Source: Clostridia bacterium
GTDB lineage: Bacteria; Bacillota; Clostridia; UMGS1883
Assembly: GCA_017411435.1 (NCBI GenBank)
Contig: JAFQQD010000031.1
Span: 35,777-99,776, forward strand
DNA length: 64,000 nucleotides
Direction: 5' to 3'
Part shown: positions 53,220 through 61,868 of the stretch, in pieces
Position numbering within the stretch: position 1 is the first letter of the stretch
Layout: every line of letters begins with the position of its first letter
The notes under the pieces: generated by a model
Databases searched by the model: none
Told to the model about the DNA's origin: nothing
Seen by the model: only the letters and a program-made list of their open reading frames with translations
Translations under genes and position numbers: made by a program

Positions 53220-54068
53220 ATGGTTGAACTCAAAAACGGAATTTTAGAGGTTAAACTGACTGAAATCGGTGCAGAAATTAAAAGCGTCGTAAAAGACGGT
53301 GTAGAATATATGTGGCCGGGAAAGGAAATCTGGTTTCAGACTGCACCGATGCTTTTCCCAATCTGCAGCAGTCTTAAAGATGGCAAGTATATCCTTGATG
53401 GCAAGGAATACCATATGGAAAAGCATGGGTTTACACGCAACACTCCCTTTATTCTTGAAAGTGCGAATGAAAAGAGTGTTACATACCTTCTTTGCGAAAG
53501 CGAAGAAACACTTAAGGTTTATCCTTTCAAATTCGAACTTCGTATCGTCTACACTCTTGACGGCGATAAAATCAAGGTAGAATACAAGGTAAAGAATAAG
53601 AATGACAGAAAGATGTACTTCTCAATAGGTGCTCACGAAGCTTATTACACCCCCGAAGGCATCGATGCTTACGATGTTATTTTCAGTGAGAAAGAAAGCC
53701 TTAAGTCTTCATACTTTGCTGATGGAAATGTACTTAACTCTACATTCCAACTTACTGATAATACAGATACATACCACCTTACAGATAAGGTTTTTGAAGA
53801 GGTTGATTCTATCATCATCAGAACTCTTAAGTCACGCAGTGCAACACTCGTTAACCGCGAGACAAAAAGAGGAGTTAAGGTTGATTTCCCGTTTGCAAGT
53901 TCATTCCTTATCTGGCATATAAAGGGTGCTAATTACATATGCCTTGAACCGTGGGCAGGTTTTCCCGATGTTGAGGGTACAGACCACGACTTCACAAAGA
54001 AGGAAGGCATTATTCCTATTGAGGTTGGAGAAGAATACATTGGTGTTCATACATTAACATTCATATAA
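53220..54068 (+). CDS. Aldose 1-epimerase family protein (LacX-like)
   Basis: The start is ATG 53220 (MVELKNGILEVKL) after AGAGGTG; the GTG nine bases earlier is part of that site. The 282-residue beta-sandwich protein resembles galactose mutarotases: FPICSSLKDGKY near 47, KHGFTRNTPF near 70 (catalytic His region) and IGAHEAYYTPEG near 138 (second His). Near 240 it has LEPWAGFPDVEGTDHDF. It would interconvert alpha and beta sugar anomers; the sugar is unknown. It follows the SLH gene by 38 bases and ends at a strong terminator. Confidence 0.85.
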   Translation: MVELKNGILEVKLTEIGAEIKSVVKDGVEYMWPGKEIWFQTAPMLFPICSSLKDGKYILDGKEYHMEKHGFTRNTPFILESANEKSVTYLLCESEETLKVYPFKFELRIVYTLDGDKIKVEYKVKNKNDRKMYFSIGAHEAYYTPEGIDAYDVIFSEKESLKSSYFADGNVLNSTFQLTDNTDTYHLTDKVFEEVDSIIIRTLKSRSATLVNRETKRGVKVDFPFASSFLIWHIKGANYICLEPWAGFPDVEGTDHDFTKKEGIIPIEVGEEYIGVHTLTFI

Positions 54069-54069
54069 G

Positions 54070-54105
54070 AGAAAAGCTGTAAGACTATTGTCTTACAGCT
54101 TTTCT
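54070..54105. terminator. Terminator shared by aldose epimerase and PfkB genes
   Basis: AGAAAAGCTGTAAGAC, a four-base loop and the perfect complement between convergent genes. Confidence 0.9.
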
Positions 54106-55019
54106 ACTGTTACTTCCTTGTAGTATTTTTCTACGAGTTCTTCTGAAACCATACCCGTTCCTTCAAACTGGGTGTTCGCTGTACCTGCCGCCATACCGAG
54201 TTTTACAGAGTCGGTAATACTCATACCGCGTCTTAATCCTGTCGCAATTCCTGCAACTGTGCTGTCGCCAGAACCAACTGTGTTTTTAACCTTTACATTG
54301 GGGGAATTGAATTTGCAGAATTCTCCGTCAATATATGCCATTGCACCGTCTTTACCAAGGGTTATGAGCGGAAGCTCTATCCCCTTTTCATAAAGAAAAA
54401 TGAGTGCATTTTTCACATCTTCAATGGCCTCGACTTCTTTTTTCATAAGAAGTGATAGTTCATAGCGATTTGGTTTTATCATAAAAGGTTTTGCCTCAAT
54501 GACATCCTCTAAAACCGTACCGCTTGCATCCACTATTACTCTTTTTCCGTGTGCCTTCGATATGCGGATGATTTCGCAGTAAAAACTGCTGTCCACCCCC
54601 TGCGGAAGACTTCCCGAGGCACAGATAATATCATAATTGTCTACATGATTTTCAAAATCCTTCAGAAATTCTTCTATTTGAGCAAGTGTTACTTCGGGTC
54701 CTTTTTCAAGAATTTCGCCTGAAAGTCCGTTTTTGTCAGAAATATTTACGCAAACTCTTGTTTCGCCGTCAACCCGGGTAAAATCTGTTTCTATACCAAG
54801 TTTGTGAAGTTCGCTTTTTATATATTCCCCGTTAAAGCCACCGACAAATCCCATAGCAGCAGTATGCTCACCCATTATATGAGCAACGCGTGCCACATTA
54901 AGCCCCTTGCCGCCTGCAGAGCACACCATTCTTTCAGGACGGTGCACTTCGCCCATCTGAAAATTATCTACAAAGTAGACTCTGTCTACTGTTGGATTTG
55001 CAGTTATTGTAAGAATCAT
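54093..55019 (-). CDS. 1-phosphofructokinase family hexose kinase (PfkB)
   Basis: The 308-residue sugar kinase has the PfkB signature 1 (SAGGKGLNVARVAHIMGE near 35) and signature 2 (VKNTVGSGDSTVAGIATGL near 240). Asp251 in GSGDS is the catalytic base. The opening MILTITANPTVDR matches FruK/LacC enzymes, which phosphorylate fructose 1-phosphate or tagatose 6-phosphate. No PTS gene is adjacent, so the substrate is uncertain. It is transcribed alone. Confidence 0.88.
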   Translation of the reverse strand: MILTITANPTVDRVYFVDNFQMGEVHRPERMVCSAGGKGLNVARVAHIMGEHTAAMGFVGGFNGEYIKSELHKLGIETDFTRVDGETRVCVNISDKNGLSGEILEKGPEVTLAQIEEFLKDFENHVDNYDIICASGSLPQGVDSSFYCEIIRISKAHGKRVIVDASGTVLEDVIEAKPFMIKPNRYELSLLMKKEVEAIEDVKNALIFLYEKGIELPLITLGKDGAMAYIDGEFCKFNSPNVKVKNTVGSGDSTVAGIATGLRRGMSITDSVKLGMAAGTANTQFEGTGMVSEELVEKYYKEVTVEKL

Positions 55020-55071
55020 AAGTGATCACTCCCTTTGTTTATCATTTACATTATATTATTTTTTATGCAGA

Positions 55072-55104
55072 AAAGCCACTGCCTGGTCAGGCAGTGGCTT
55101 TGCC
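55072..55104 (-). terminator. Terminator after the cation:proton antiporter
   Basis: AAAGCCACTGCCTG, two bases, and the perfect complement, followed by a T-rich stretch. Confidence 0.85.
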
Positions 55105-55105
55105 T

Positions 55106-56401
55106 TTATTTCTGTCTGTTTTTTGCTTCTTCAAGTTTTGTGTGTCTGCGCATCTTAACTTCGTGGCTGATGGGAGTGATATCGCCTGCAAGAGTAAGAG
55201 CCTGTCGCGTCAGAACAGGACCGAACAGTTCATAAATTAACACTGCAAAAAGTGTAATGTTCCGGATAAGATTACCCTCTGCGCCAAGTTGCATCGCCGT
55301 AGCACACATACCAAGAGCAACACCTGCCTGCGGAAGAAGAGTGATGCCGAGGTATTTACATATGTTCGGTGCGCATTTTGCCACCTTTGCACTGGCAAAA
55401 GTGCCAATATATTTACCGAGTGAACGGAATAGAATATATACAATACCAATGAGCACAATCGCAGAATTGGTAAATACGCCAAGTTCAAGTTCTGCACCGC
55501 TTATTACAAAGAAAAGCGCGAAAAGCGGGCTTGTCCATTTATCTGCTCGGTCCATAAGGTCGTGCGACAAAGGACAGATATTACAGAAAACTGTGCCGAG
55601 CATCATACACACAAGGAGTGAAGAAAAACTGATGTGCACAGGGCCAACATGGAAATCAAGCATTGAAAGTGAAACGGTCAGAAAAACAAATGCAATCGTC
55701 ATATTAAGACGGTTTGTATTTGAGTTGAACATCTTTTCAAGTTGAGTGAGAATCCACCCCATAATCGCACCGAGAAGAAGCGAGCACACGATTTCAACTA
55801 AAGGATTAACAATAATCGAAATCATATCTACAGTTCCCGTTACCAAAGTTTTTGCAATACCGAATGATACGGCAAAAACGATAAGGCCGACTGCGTCATC
55901 AAGTGCAACGATTGGCAAAAGAAGGTCGGTAAGGGGACCTTTCGCCTTGTACTGACGAACAACCATAAGTGTTGCAGCAGGAGCCGTTGCAGTTGCTATT
56001 GCACCAAGGGTGATAAGCTGTGCAACGGAAAGCGTTCCGGGCATAAATATATGCATGCACCAAAGTGCCAGGTCAACGAAAAGTGTTGCCGTAAGTGCCT
56101 GAAAAATGCCGATAACAAACGCCTGTTTACCCGTTTGTTTAAGGTCTTCCACACGGAATTCGTTGCCGATTGAGAATGCTATAAAACCAAGTGCCACCTC
56201 AGAAACAAGTGCGAGGGCATGCACTGCATCAGCACTGTCAAATCCGAGTCCCTTGATACCAAGAGAACCTATACAATAAGGTCCGATCAGTACGCCTGCA
56301 ATCAGATATGCAGTAACTGACGGAAGCTTAAGGGGTTTGAATGCACGGGTCATTAAAAGTCCTGCCAGAAGCGCTATTGATACTGATAATAATGTGCTCA
56401 T
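55106..56401 (-). CDS. Cation:proton antiporter (CPA2/Kef-type)
   Basis: This 431-residue membrane protein has about 12-13 helices. GVLIGPYCIGSLGI near 37-50, and LPIVALDDAVGLIVFA near 160 with the paired Asp residues, are typical of the CPA family ion site. It exchanges sodium or potassium for protons. It lacks a C-terminal TrkA regulatory domain, ending in a basic tail. GGAAG lies before the ATG. It is transcribed alone. Confidence 0.87.
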   Translation of the reverse strand: MSTLLSVSIALLAGLLMTRAFKPLKLPSVTAYLIAGVLIGPYCIGSLGIKGLGFDSADAVHALALVSEVALGFIAFSIGNEFRVEDLKQTGKQAFVIGIFQALTATLFVDLALWCMHIFMPGTLSVAQLITLGAIATATAPAATLMVVRQYKAKGPLTDLLLPIVALDDAVGLIVFAVSFGIAKTLVTGTVDMISIIVNPLVEIVCSLLLGAIMGWILTQLEKMFNSNTNRLNMTIAFVFLTVSLSMLDFHVGPVHISFSSLLVCMMLGTVFCNICPLSHDLMDRADKWTSPLFALFFVISGAELELGVFTNSAIVLIGIVYILFRSLGKYIGTFASAKVAKCAPNICKYLGITLLPQAGVALGMCATAMQLGAEGNLIRNITLFAVLIYELFGPVLTRQALTLAGDITPISHEVKMRRHTKLEEAKNRQK

Positions 56402-56486
56402 TTTTATTACTTCCTTTGTTAAAAAATTACGCCTGTACTATAATAATCCAATTGAAAGGAAGTGTCAAGGGTTTTAGCATGCTAAA

Positions 56487-56921
56487 TTATAAAAATTTTC
56501 TTATATCGATTGCCAGTTTTTCTTCAAGGTTTATCAGGCGTTTTGCAATGTCCTTGCTGACCTCGTCAGATGCCTCATATTTATTGAGATATTTATTGAG
56601 AGACTTTACCCCCATATTACATCCGTCAGTCATCAGGTCGGCTATTGTATGGTCTGAGTCGTTCATAACGAGCTTGAGATTAGTCTTCACCCAACTCATA
56701 CCTTTCGCCATAGGATTGGGTTCTTTTCCGTCATCCTGGTATTTGTCAAGGAGGGACTCAATCTCTTTCTCGAGTTTTATGTGCTCATCCTTGCAGGTGT
56801 CAAGTTTTTCCATGAGTTCTTTTATACTGACATAATCAATCACATCATCAATCGAGCTTATCCCCATCTTCACTCCTGCATCACATTCGCGAAGGAGTTT
56901 TATTGTATCCTGTTCTACCAT
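56487..56921 (-). CDS. Helical protein of unknown function (ferritin-like/DUF2383-like)
   Basis: This 144-residue protein is all-helical with heptad-like charged patterns. A central segment NPMAKGMSWVKTNLKLVMND followed by DHTIADLMTDGCNMG resembles four-helix DUF2383-type proteins. I am not sure of the family. It has no signal or membrane segment. AAGGAT lies upstream of the ATG. It is transcribed alone, divergent from a transporter gene. Confidence 0.5.
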   Translation of the reverse strand: MVEQDTIKLLRECDAGVKMGISSIDDVIDYVSIKELMEKLDTCKDEHIKLEKEIESLLDKYQDDGKEPNPMAKGMSWVKTNLKLVMNDSDHTIADLMTDGCNMGVKSLNKYLNKYEASDEVSKDIAKRLINLEEKLAIDIRKFL

Positions 56922-57023
56922 AATAAATAATCCTTTCTTCTTAATTTGCTGATATCTTCCCCACTTTATGGTTAATTATACATATTTGCAATGGAACCTC
57001 CCTAAAAAACATACTTTTTTCCC

Positions 57024-57052
57024 TTTACAGAGCATCAAAATTATGATATAAT
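57024..57052 (+). promoter_or_regulatory. Promoter of the DMT transporter gene
   Basis: TTTACA, 17-base spacer, TATAAT, 42 bases before the start codon. Confidence 0.75.
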
Positions 57053-57094
57053 TTGTTGAGCTTGAAATTTAGCCAAAGAGAGGAAGACAATTTT

Positions 57095-57967
57095 ATGAAA
57101 AACGGCGTTTTATACGCGCTTTTAACTGCAATTCTTTTTGTTACACTGGAGCCTGTGAGCAAGCTTATTGCAAACAGCGTTAACCCATTTGCTATCACAT
57201 TCTGGCGATTTCTTATCGGTTCCTTGATTCTTCTGCCTTTTGCGCTGATTAAGATAAGGAAGGAAAAAGTGAGCATTACTGCTCTTGATATTGTAAAAAT
57301 GGCTCTTTTGGGAGTTCTTTGTATATGCGTCAGTATGCTTTCTCTTCAGATTGCAGTAAAGCAGGCAGATACCCCCTCTCTTATAGCAATCATTTTTTCA
57401 GCTAACTCTGTATTTACTATTTGCCTTGCAGTTCTTATCAATAAAGAAAAGATTACCGCAAATAAAATTATTGCACTCGTGCTCGGTGTTACAGGTGTTG
57501 TTCTTTGTGCCGATTTTTCTTCAGGCACAAACCTTACCTCTGTACTCCTTGCAGTTTTTTCTGCCGTTACATTCAGTCTCTATACTGTTATAAGCCAGAA
57601 ATATACGAGGAAATTCGGCGGTCTCATTCAGTCATCAATAGTCTTCTCTCTTGGAAGTATTATTCTTCTTATAGGGCTTCTTTTCATGAAGGTAGATATA
57701 TCTATACCGTTGGATACAAGCTCGCTTTTAATTATGCTTTATCTTGCCTTGTTTGTAACAGGTCTTGGTTACATATGCTATTTTAAGGCGATTGAAAAGG
57801 GCGGTGCGATTATGGCATCTCTCGCTTTCTTTGCAAAACCGATTCTTACACCGTTTGCAACATTTTTCATAAATGGAATTACTCCTGCTCCCAAGGTATT
57901 TTTATCAGTTCTTTGCATAGCGGCAGCGTCATATTTTGCAGTTTACTTCAAAAAGAATAAGGCTTGA
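57095..57967 (+). CDS. EamA/DMT-family transporter
   Basis: The start is ATG 57095 (MKNGVLYALLTAILF) after AGAGGAAG; the longer frame begins inside the promoter. The 290-residue protein has ten predicted helices in two EamA halves. Each half has the usual pattern: NPFAITFWRFLIGSLILLPF near 28-47 and PILTPFATFFINGI in the second. DMT transporters export amino acids or other metabolites; the substrate is unknown. Confidence 0.88.
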   Translation: MKNGVLYALLTAILFVTLEPVSKLIANSVNPFAITFWRFLIGSLILLPFALIKIRKEKVSITALDIVKMALLGVLCICVSMLSLQIAVKQADTPSLIAIIFSANSVFTICLAVLINKEKITANKIIALVLGVTGVVLCADFSSGTNLTSVLLAVFSAVTFSLYTVISQKYTRKFGGLIQSSIVFSLGSIILLIGLLFMKVDISIPLDTSSLLIMLYLALFVTGLGYICYFKAIEKGGAIMASLAFFAKPILTPFATFFINGITPAPKVFLSVLCIAAASYFAVYFKKNKA

Positions 57968-58005
57968 TTAAGAGAAAAATATGCACAAGTTTTTGATAAA
58001 AAAAC

Positions 58006-58034
58006 TTGACAAACACTACTCTATACTGTATAAT
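58006..58034 (+). promoter_or_regulatory. Promoter of the tRNA-Glu/CAT tRNA pair
   Basis: TTGACA, 17-base spacer, TATAAT; a fully consensus promoter 44 bases before the first tRNA. Confidence 0.9.
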
Positions 58035-58077
58035 TTTTAAGTGTTTGTTTGAGATATTCAAATTGGCACTTAAATGT

Positions 58078-58152
58078 GGCCCGTTGGTCAAGCGGTTAAG
58101 ACACCGCCCTTTCACGGCGGTAACACGAGTTCAAATCTCGTACGGGTCACCA
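58078..58152 (+). tRNA. tRNA-Glu (TTC)
   Basis: Cloverleaf with acceptor GGCCCGT/ACGGGTC, anticodon loop CTTTCAC (anticodon TTC), T arm GAGTTCAAATCTC and encoded CCA. Confidence 0.97.
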
Positions 58153-58197
58153 TATAGCCATTTTGATTCGGTTCTTATACTGTTCCAATGGCTATGA

Positions 58198-58274
58198 GGG
58201 CTTTTAGCTCAGTTGGTTAGAGCAACCGGCTCATAACCGGTCGGTCCGGGGTTCGAGTCCCTGAAGGCCCACCA
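58198..58274 (+). tRNA. tRNA with CAT anticodon (elongator Met or Ile2)
   Basis: Acceptor GGGCTTT/AAGGCCC with one G-U pair, anticodon loop CTCATAA, T arm GGGGTTCGAGTCCC, encoded CCA. The loop and body resemble Gram-positive tRNA-Ile2, whose C34 is changed to lysidine, but elongator Met cannot be excluded by eye. Its T arm has an inverted 15-base copy at 58333-58347. Confidence 0.92.
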
Positions 58275-58279
58275 AAACG

Positions 58280-58316
58280 AAAACGAGGATACCGTCAAGG
58301 TGTTCTCGTTTTTTGT
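58280..58316 (+). terminator. Terminator of the first tRNA pair
   Basis: AAAACGAGGATACC and its complement (two G-U pairs) around a five-base loop, ending in a T-rich run. Confidence 0.8.
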
Positions 58317-58332
58317 TTTGGTGCGGTCTTTG

Positions 58333-58480
58333 GGGACTCGAACCCCGAGGGGGCAACTGCCGTGGAAAAACAATCCTGTGAATTGTTTTTCAGGCAGTTG
58401 GTGCGCAGTCCGGTACCGAAATGCGCAGCATTTGGGTGGACAAGCAGGGCAATCACAAAGTGATTGCGTCCCTGAAGGCA
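58333..58480. other. Structured element downstream of the tRNA, with tRNA-derived copies
   Basis: It holds an inverted 15-base copy of the CAT tRNA T arm (58333-58347) and a long hairpin at 58354-58400 (CAACTGCC and GAAAAACAAT arms). It also holds GCAATCAC-AAA-GTGATTGC at 58449-58467 and a 12-base direct copy of the tRNA 3' end, GTCCCTGAAGGC, at 58468-58479. There is no gene. It looks like a remnant of integration events at the tRNA. Confidence 0.6.
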
Positions 58481-58560
58481 AAGCCTTTCTTATCTCCTAT
58501 CATTTTTATTTTTTGACTTTTTATAAAGTATATGCTATAATTTTCTTGAGGTGTTATATT

Positions 58561-60099
58561 ATGGATTTCGTTAAATTTGTTGAACAAATACCGAATATTA
58601 CTATTGCAAAGCGAATTGCATCTGCTTATGTTGCTGATTACAGGCGCTTAGATTTAGACGAAATTAAAGAGTTTTTGAAAAAAACTGCACAGCAATATAC
58701 TTCATTTGAAAACATAAGTTCCCGTCTAGATGAAACCAAACTTGATTCAAATAGAGCAGTAAGAATTATTGCACCTATTTTGTTGCGCGATTATTTGCTT
58801 AATCAGGATGATTTTATTTCCCCATCCAAAGATACTGATTCTGCAGTACTAAACTATGAAAAATCCATTGTTGATGAATCAAATAATTTTGATGAGAACA
58901 AAATCTCTAAAGATTTCGCTTTGTTCAAACATATGTTAGATGCGGCCTGGTCTCACAATGATGACATTTCCGTAGATGAAAAAAACCTTTTGGAAACTTT
59001 GCGAAAATACCTCTCTATTTCCAACAAGGAATTCCATATGTTGGAAGCTAAATCAGGAAGATTCCCAATGTTTGGAAATGCTTTGCATACATACGATGAT
59101 ATTGAAGATGCGCGCAAAGTCCTTCAATCCAAAGGATTAGTTGTTGCCATTAAAAATTCTGACGGAGTTTTATGTGATATGATTCCTGATGATATTGCTC
59201 AATGTATGCGAAAATACTATAACATTGAAATTCGTTCATATGGATATGAAAAACTTGTGGACTATGTCATAAAAAAAGCAAAAAAGCAATATCTCATTGA
59301 TATTGTTAACAAAGCAAGTCAATATTCAGGAAAAGCAAAAATTGAAATTTCATCCAACCCCACTGTAAACGAGTTGAAAGAAATTATATTAAAGTCTATA
59401 TCTCCATCAAACTTAGTTGGCGGTTTCTCTCCGCGTGATGGTTTGGATGTTACAATGTTATCTTCTTGGTGTGGGGATTTAGGTCTAAATGTATCTGGCA
59501 ATAAGATTGCACTAATTGAACGAATTCTTGCTTACTATGATTCAATGAGAAAAATCGAATTGAAATCCGAAGACAAGCGAGAAAAGTTGATAGCATTTTA
59601 CACTCAACTTGCAAAAAGAGACTTGAAAAATTTAAGAGCAAATAATATAATTGATAAAGATTTACAATGCGAGCATTTGTTTGAAGATGCCACAAATTAT
59701 CTGTTTGAAAAGATGTTGTTAAATAAACCCCTAACACTGACAGGTACTGACCACCCCGACGGAAAACTTTCATTTAAGGATAAGTACATTATGTGGGACA
59801 ACAAGTCAAAGGAGACTGCTGTATATCTTAAAGATCATATCCTACAGTTTGAGCGCTATATAAAAACCTCTGACAAAGATGTGGTTGTATTTATGGTTAT
59901 TGCGCCTAGCTTTACTGCGCAAAGTGTTCAGGAATGTGTAGACTTTTCGCTAAATAATGATACTCAAATTTTATTGATTACTGCTGAAGAATTAAAATTA
60001 GTTGCAGAAACATGGACAAAAAAACACCCCGGAGAAATTTTCAATTTGGGATACTTTAAGCAAAATGGAAGATTTGATATTAGACTGTTAAACTTATAG
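58561..60099 (+). CDS. SAP-domain protein with a PD-(D/E)XK-like nuclease domain
   Basis: The start is ATG 58561 (MDFVKFVEQIPNITI) with GAGGTG upstream; 512 residues. Residues about 300-328 (LSSWCGDLGLNVSGNKIALI) form a SAP DNA-binding motif. Near 397-418, HPDGKLSF followed by IMWDNKSKE matches the D...D-x-K core of restriction-type nucleases, and a C-terminal Rossmann-like part with ILLITAEEL follows. The first 280 residues are helical and unrecognised. AT-rich codons contrast with the neighbours. It lies just after tRNA genes, a common site for acquired DNA. I infer a solitary defence or DNA-processing nuclease. Confidence 0.7.
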   Translation: MDFVKFVEQIPNITIAKRIASAYVADYRRLDLDEIKEFLKKTAQQYTSFENISSRLDETKLDSNRAVRIIAPILLRDYLLNQDDFISPSKDTDSAVLNYEKSIVDESNNFDENKISKDFALFKHMLDAAWSHNDDISVDEKNLLETLRKYLSISNKEFHMLEAKSGRFPMFGNALHTYDDIEDARKVLQSKGLVVAIKNSDGVLCDMIPDDIAQCMRKYYNIEIRSYGYEKLVDYVIKKAKKQYLIDIVNKASQYSGKAKIEISSNPTVNELKEIILKSISPSNLVGGFSPRDGLDVTMLSSWCGDLGLNVSGNKIALIERILAYYDSMRKIELKSEDKREKLIAFYTQLAKRDLKNLRANNIIDKDLQCEHLFEDATNYLFEKMLLNKPLTLTGTDHPDGKLSFKDKYIMWDNKSKETAVYLKDHILQFERYIKTSDKDVVVFMVIAPSFTAQSVQECVDFSLNNDTQILLITAEELKLVAETWTKKHPGEIFNLGYFKQNGRFDIRLLNL

Positions 60100-60127
60100 A
60101 ACCAAAATCCAACTCTTATATATGCTG

Positions 60128-60162
60128 GAAAAAGACATCCAAAGAGGATGTCTTTTTCTTTT
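60128..60162 (+). terminator. Terminator after the SAP-nuclease gene
   Basis: AAAAAGACATCC and its complement with a short loop, then T5. Confidence 0.88.
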
Positions 60163-60197
60163 GTCGGGCCTTCCTACACTTCATTTCAACAGAAAGC

Positions 60198-60228
60198 AAA
60201 AAGCCACTCGCAATTGCGAGTGGCTTTT
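60198..60228 (-). terminator. Terminator after gap
   Basis: AAAAGCCACTCGCAA and its perfect complement, with T5 on the minus strand. Confidence 0.88.
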
Positions 60229-60243
60229 ACTTTAACTTTATTC

Positions 60244-61257
60244 TTATGCAAGTTCAGCGAAGTACTTGATTGTACGAACCATCTGGCTTGTGTAAGAGTT
60301 TTCGTTGTCATACCATGAAACAACCTGTACCTGATAAAGGTCTTCACCGATAGGAGCAACCATTGTCTGTGTAGCATCGAAGAGTGAACCGTATGTGATA
60401 CCGATGATATCAGAAGATACGATCTGGTCTTCGTTGTAACCGAATGATGCACTTGCCTGAGCCTTCATTGCTGCATTGATTCCTTCCTTAGTTACATCCT
60501 TACCCTTTACAACTGCTGTAAGGATAGTTGTTGAACCTGTGGGAACGGGTACACGCTGTGCAGCACCGATGAGCTTACCGTTAAGTTCAGGAATTACAAG
60601 ACCGATAGCCTTTGCAGCACCTGTTGAGTTAGGAACGATGTTAACAGCACCTGCACGAGCACGGCGGAAATCGCCCTTTCTGTGAGGACCGTCAAGAATC
60701 ATCTGGTCGCCTGTGTAAGCATGGATTGTAGCCATGATACCTGACTGGATGGGTGCGTAATCGTTAAGGGCCTTAGCCATGGGAGCAAGACAGTTTGTTG
60801 TACAGGAAGCAGCAGAAATGATTGTGTCTTCCTTTGTAAGTGTGTCTTCGTTTACACTGAAAACGATTGTCTTGAGGTCGTTGCCTGCGGGAGCAGAAAT
60901 AACAACCTTCTTAGCGCCAGCATCGATGTGAGCCTGGCTCTTTTCCTTTGAGCAATAGAAACCTGTGCACTCGAGAACAACATCTACATCAAGAGCACCC
61001 CAGGGGCATTCCTTTGCATCTTTAATAGCATAGATTTTGATTTCCTTACCGTCAACTGTGATGCTGTCTTCGCCAGCTACAACAGTGTGACCATCGTATC
61101 TACCCTGTGAAGAGTCATACTTGAGAAGGTGTGCAAGCATTTTTGCATCTGTAAGATCGTTGATAGCAACAACCTCGTAACCTTCTGCACCGAACATCTG
61201 ACGGAATGCCAGACGGCCGATACGACCAAAACCGTTAATTGCAACTTTTACTGCCAT
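60244..61257 (-). CDS. gap: Glyceraldehyde-3-phosphate dehydrogenase
   Basis: The start is ATG 61257 ([20 protein letters not shown]) after AAAGGATG; 337 residues. It is canonical for class I GAPDH: NAD-binding NGFGRIGR, catalytic [12 protein letters not shown] near 150 and the [14 protein letters not shown] end. It oxidises glyceraldehyde 3-phosphate to 1,3-bisphosphoglycerate in glycolysis. It is transcribed after the cyclophilin gene on the same strand, 55 bases downstream. Confidence 0.98.
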   Translation of the reverse strand: MAVKVAINGFGRIGRLAFRQMFGAEGYEVVAINDLTDAKMLAHLLKYDSSQGRYDGHTVVAGEDSITVDGKEIKIYAIKDAKECPWGALDVDVVLECTGFYCSKEKSQAHIDAGAKKVVISAPAGNDLKTIVFSVNEDTLTKEDTIISAASCTTNCLAPMAKALNDYAPIQSGIMATIHAYTGDQMILDGPHRKGDFRRARAGAVNIVPNSTGAAKAIGLVIPELNGKLIGAAQRVPVPTGSTTILTAVVKGKDVTKEGINAAMKAQASASFGYNEDQIVSSDIIGITYGSLFDATQTMVAPIGEDLYQVQVVSWYDNENSYTSQMVRTIKYFAELA

Positions 61258-61312
61258 TTTGAAACATCCTTTCATGTTAAAAAATATATAAATAATAAAA
61301 TTATTTAAAACC

Positions 61313-61801
61313 TTAAATTAATTCCATCTTTTCAATAACAGGAGTAACCTTGGGAGTCTGTCCGTCCCAGCCAACTGGTGTTTCTGCTATTTCGTCAACT
61401 ATTTCAATACCTTTTGTAACCTTGCCGAACGCAGCATAGCTTCCGTCAAGATGCGGAGCATCAGCATGCATAATGAAAAACTGACTTGAGGCACTGTTGG
61501 GCATAGCACTGCGCGCCATTGAAATAACGCCGCGAGTGTGCTTTAAGGGGTTATTAAATCCGTTAGCCATAAACTCGCCCTTTATCTTTTTATCACTGCC
61601 ACCCATACCGGTGCCAAGCGGGTCTCCGCCCTGAATCATAAATCCCTTTATGATTCTGTGGAAAGTAAGGCCGTTATAAAATCCCTGCTCCACAAGTGAT
61701 TTGAAATTGGAAACAGTTTCGGGGGCAACATCGCCGTAGAGCTCAAGCTCAATCTCTCCGCCGCCGTTCATTGTGATTTTTACATTAACATTTTCTGCCA
61801 T
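61313..61801 (-). CDS. Cyclophilin-type peptidyl-prolyl isomerase
   Basis: The 162-residue single-domain cytoplasmic protein has the cyclophilin core: [22 protein letters not shown] at about 44-65, [20 protein letters not shown] near 90, and [14 protein letters not shown] near 112. It catalyses cis-trans isomerisation of proline bonds. It has no signal peptide. AAAGGGA precedes the ATG. It lies 68 bases after the LCP gene. Confidence 0.95.
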   Translation of the reverse strand: MAENVNVKITMNGGGEIELELYGDVAPETVSNFKSLVEQGFYNGLTFHRIIKGFMIQGGDPLGTGMGGSDKKIKGEFMANGFNNPLKHTRGVISMARSAMPNSASSQFFIMHADAPHLDGSYAAFGKVTKGIEIVDEIAETPVGWDGQTPKVTPVIEKMELI

Positions 61802-61868
61802 CGGAATTATCCCTTTCTACATATCAGTATTATTATATCGTTTTATACCTGTCAATGCAAGTATTTTT

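Noticed and set aside
58209..58481. 90-codon minus-strand frame near the tRNA
   Set aside because: Its end is the reverse complement of a tRNA gene, which commonly yields such false proteins.
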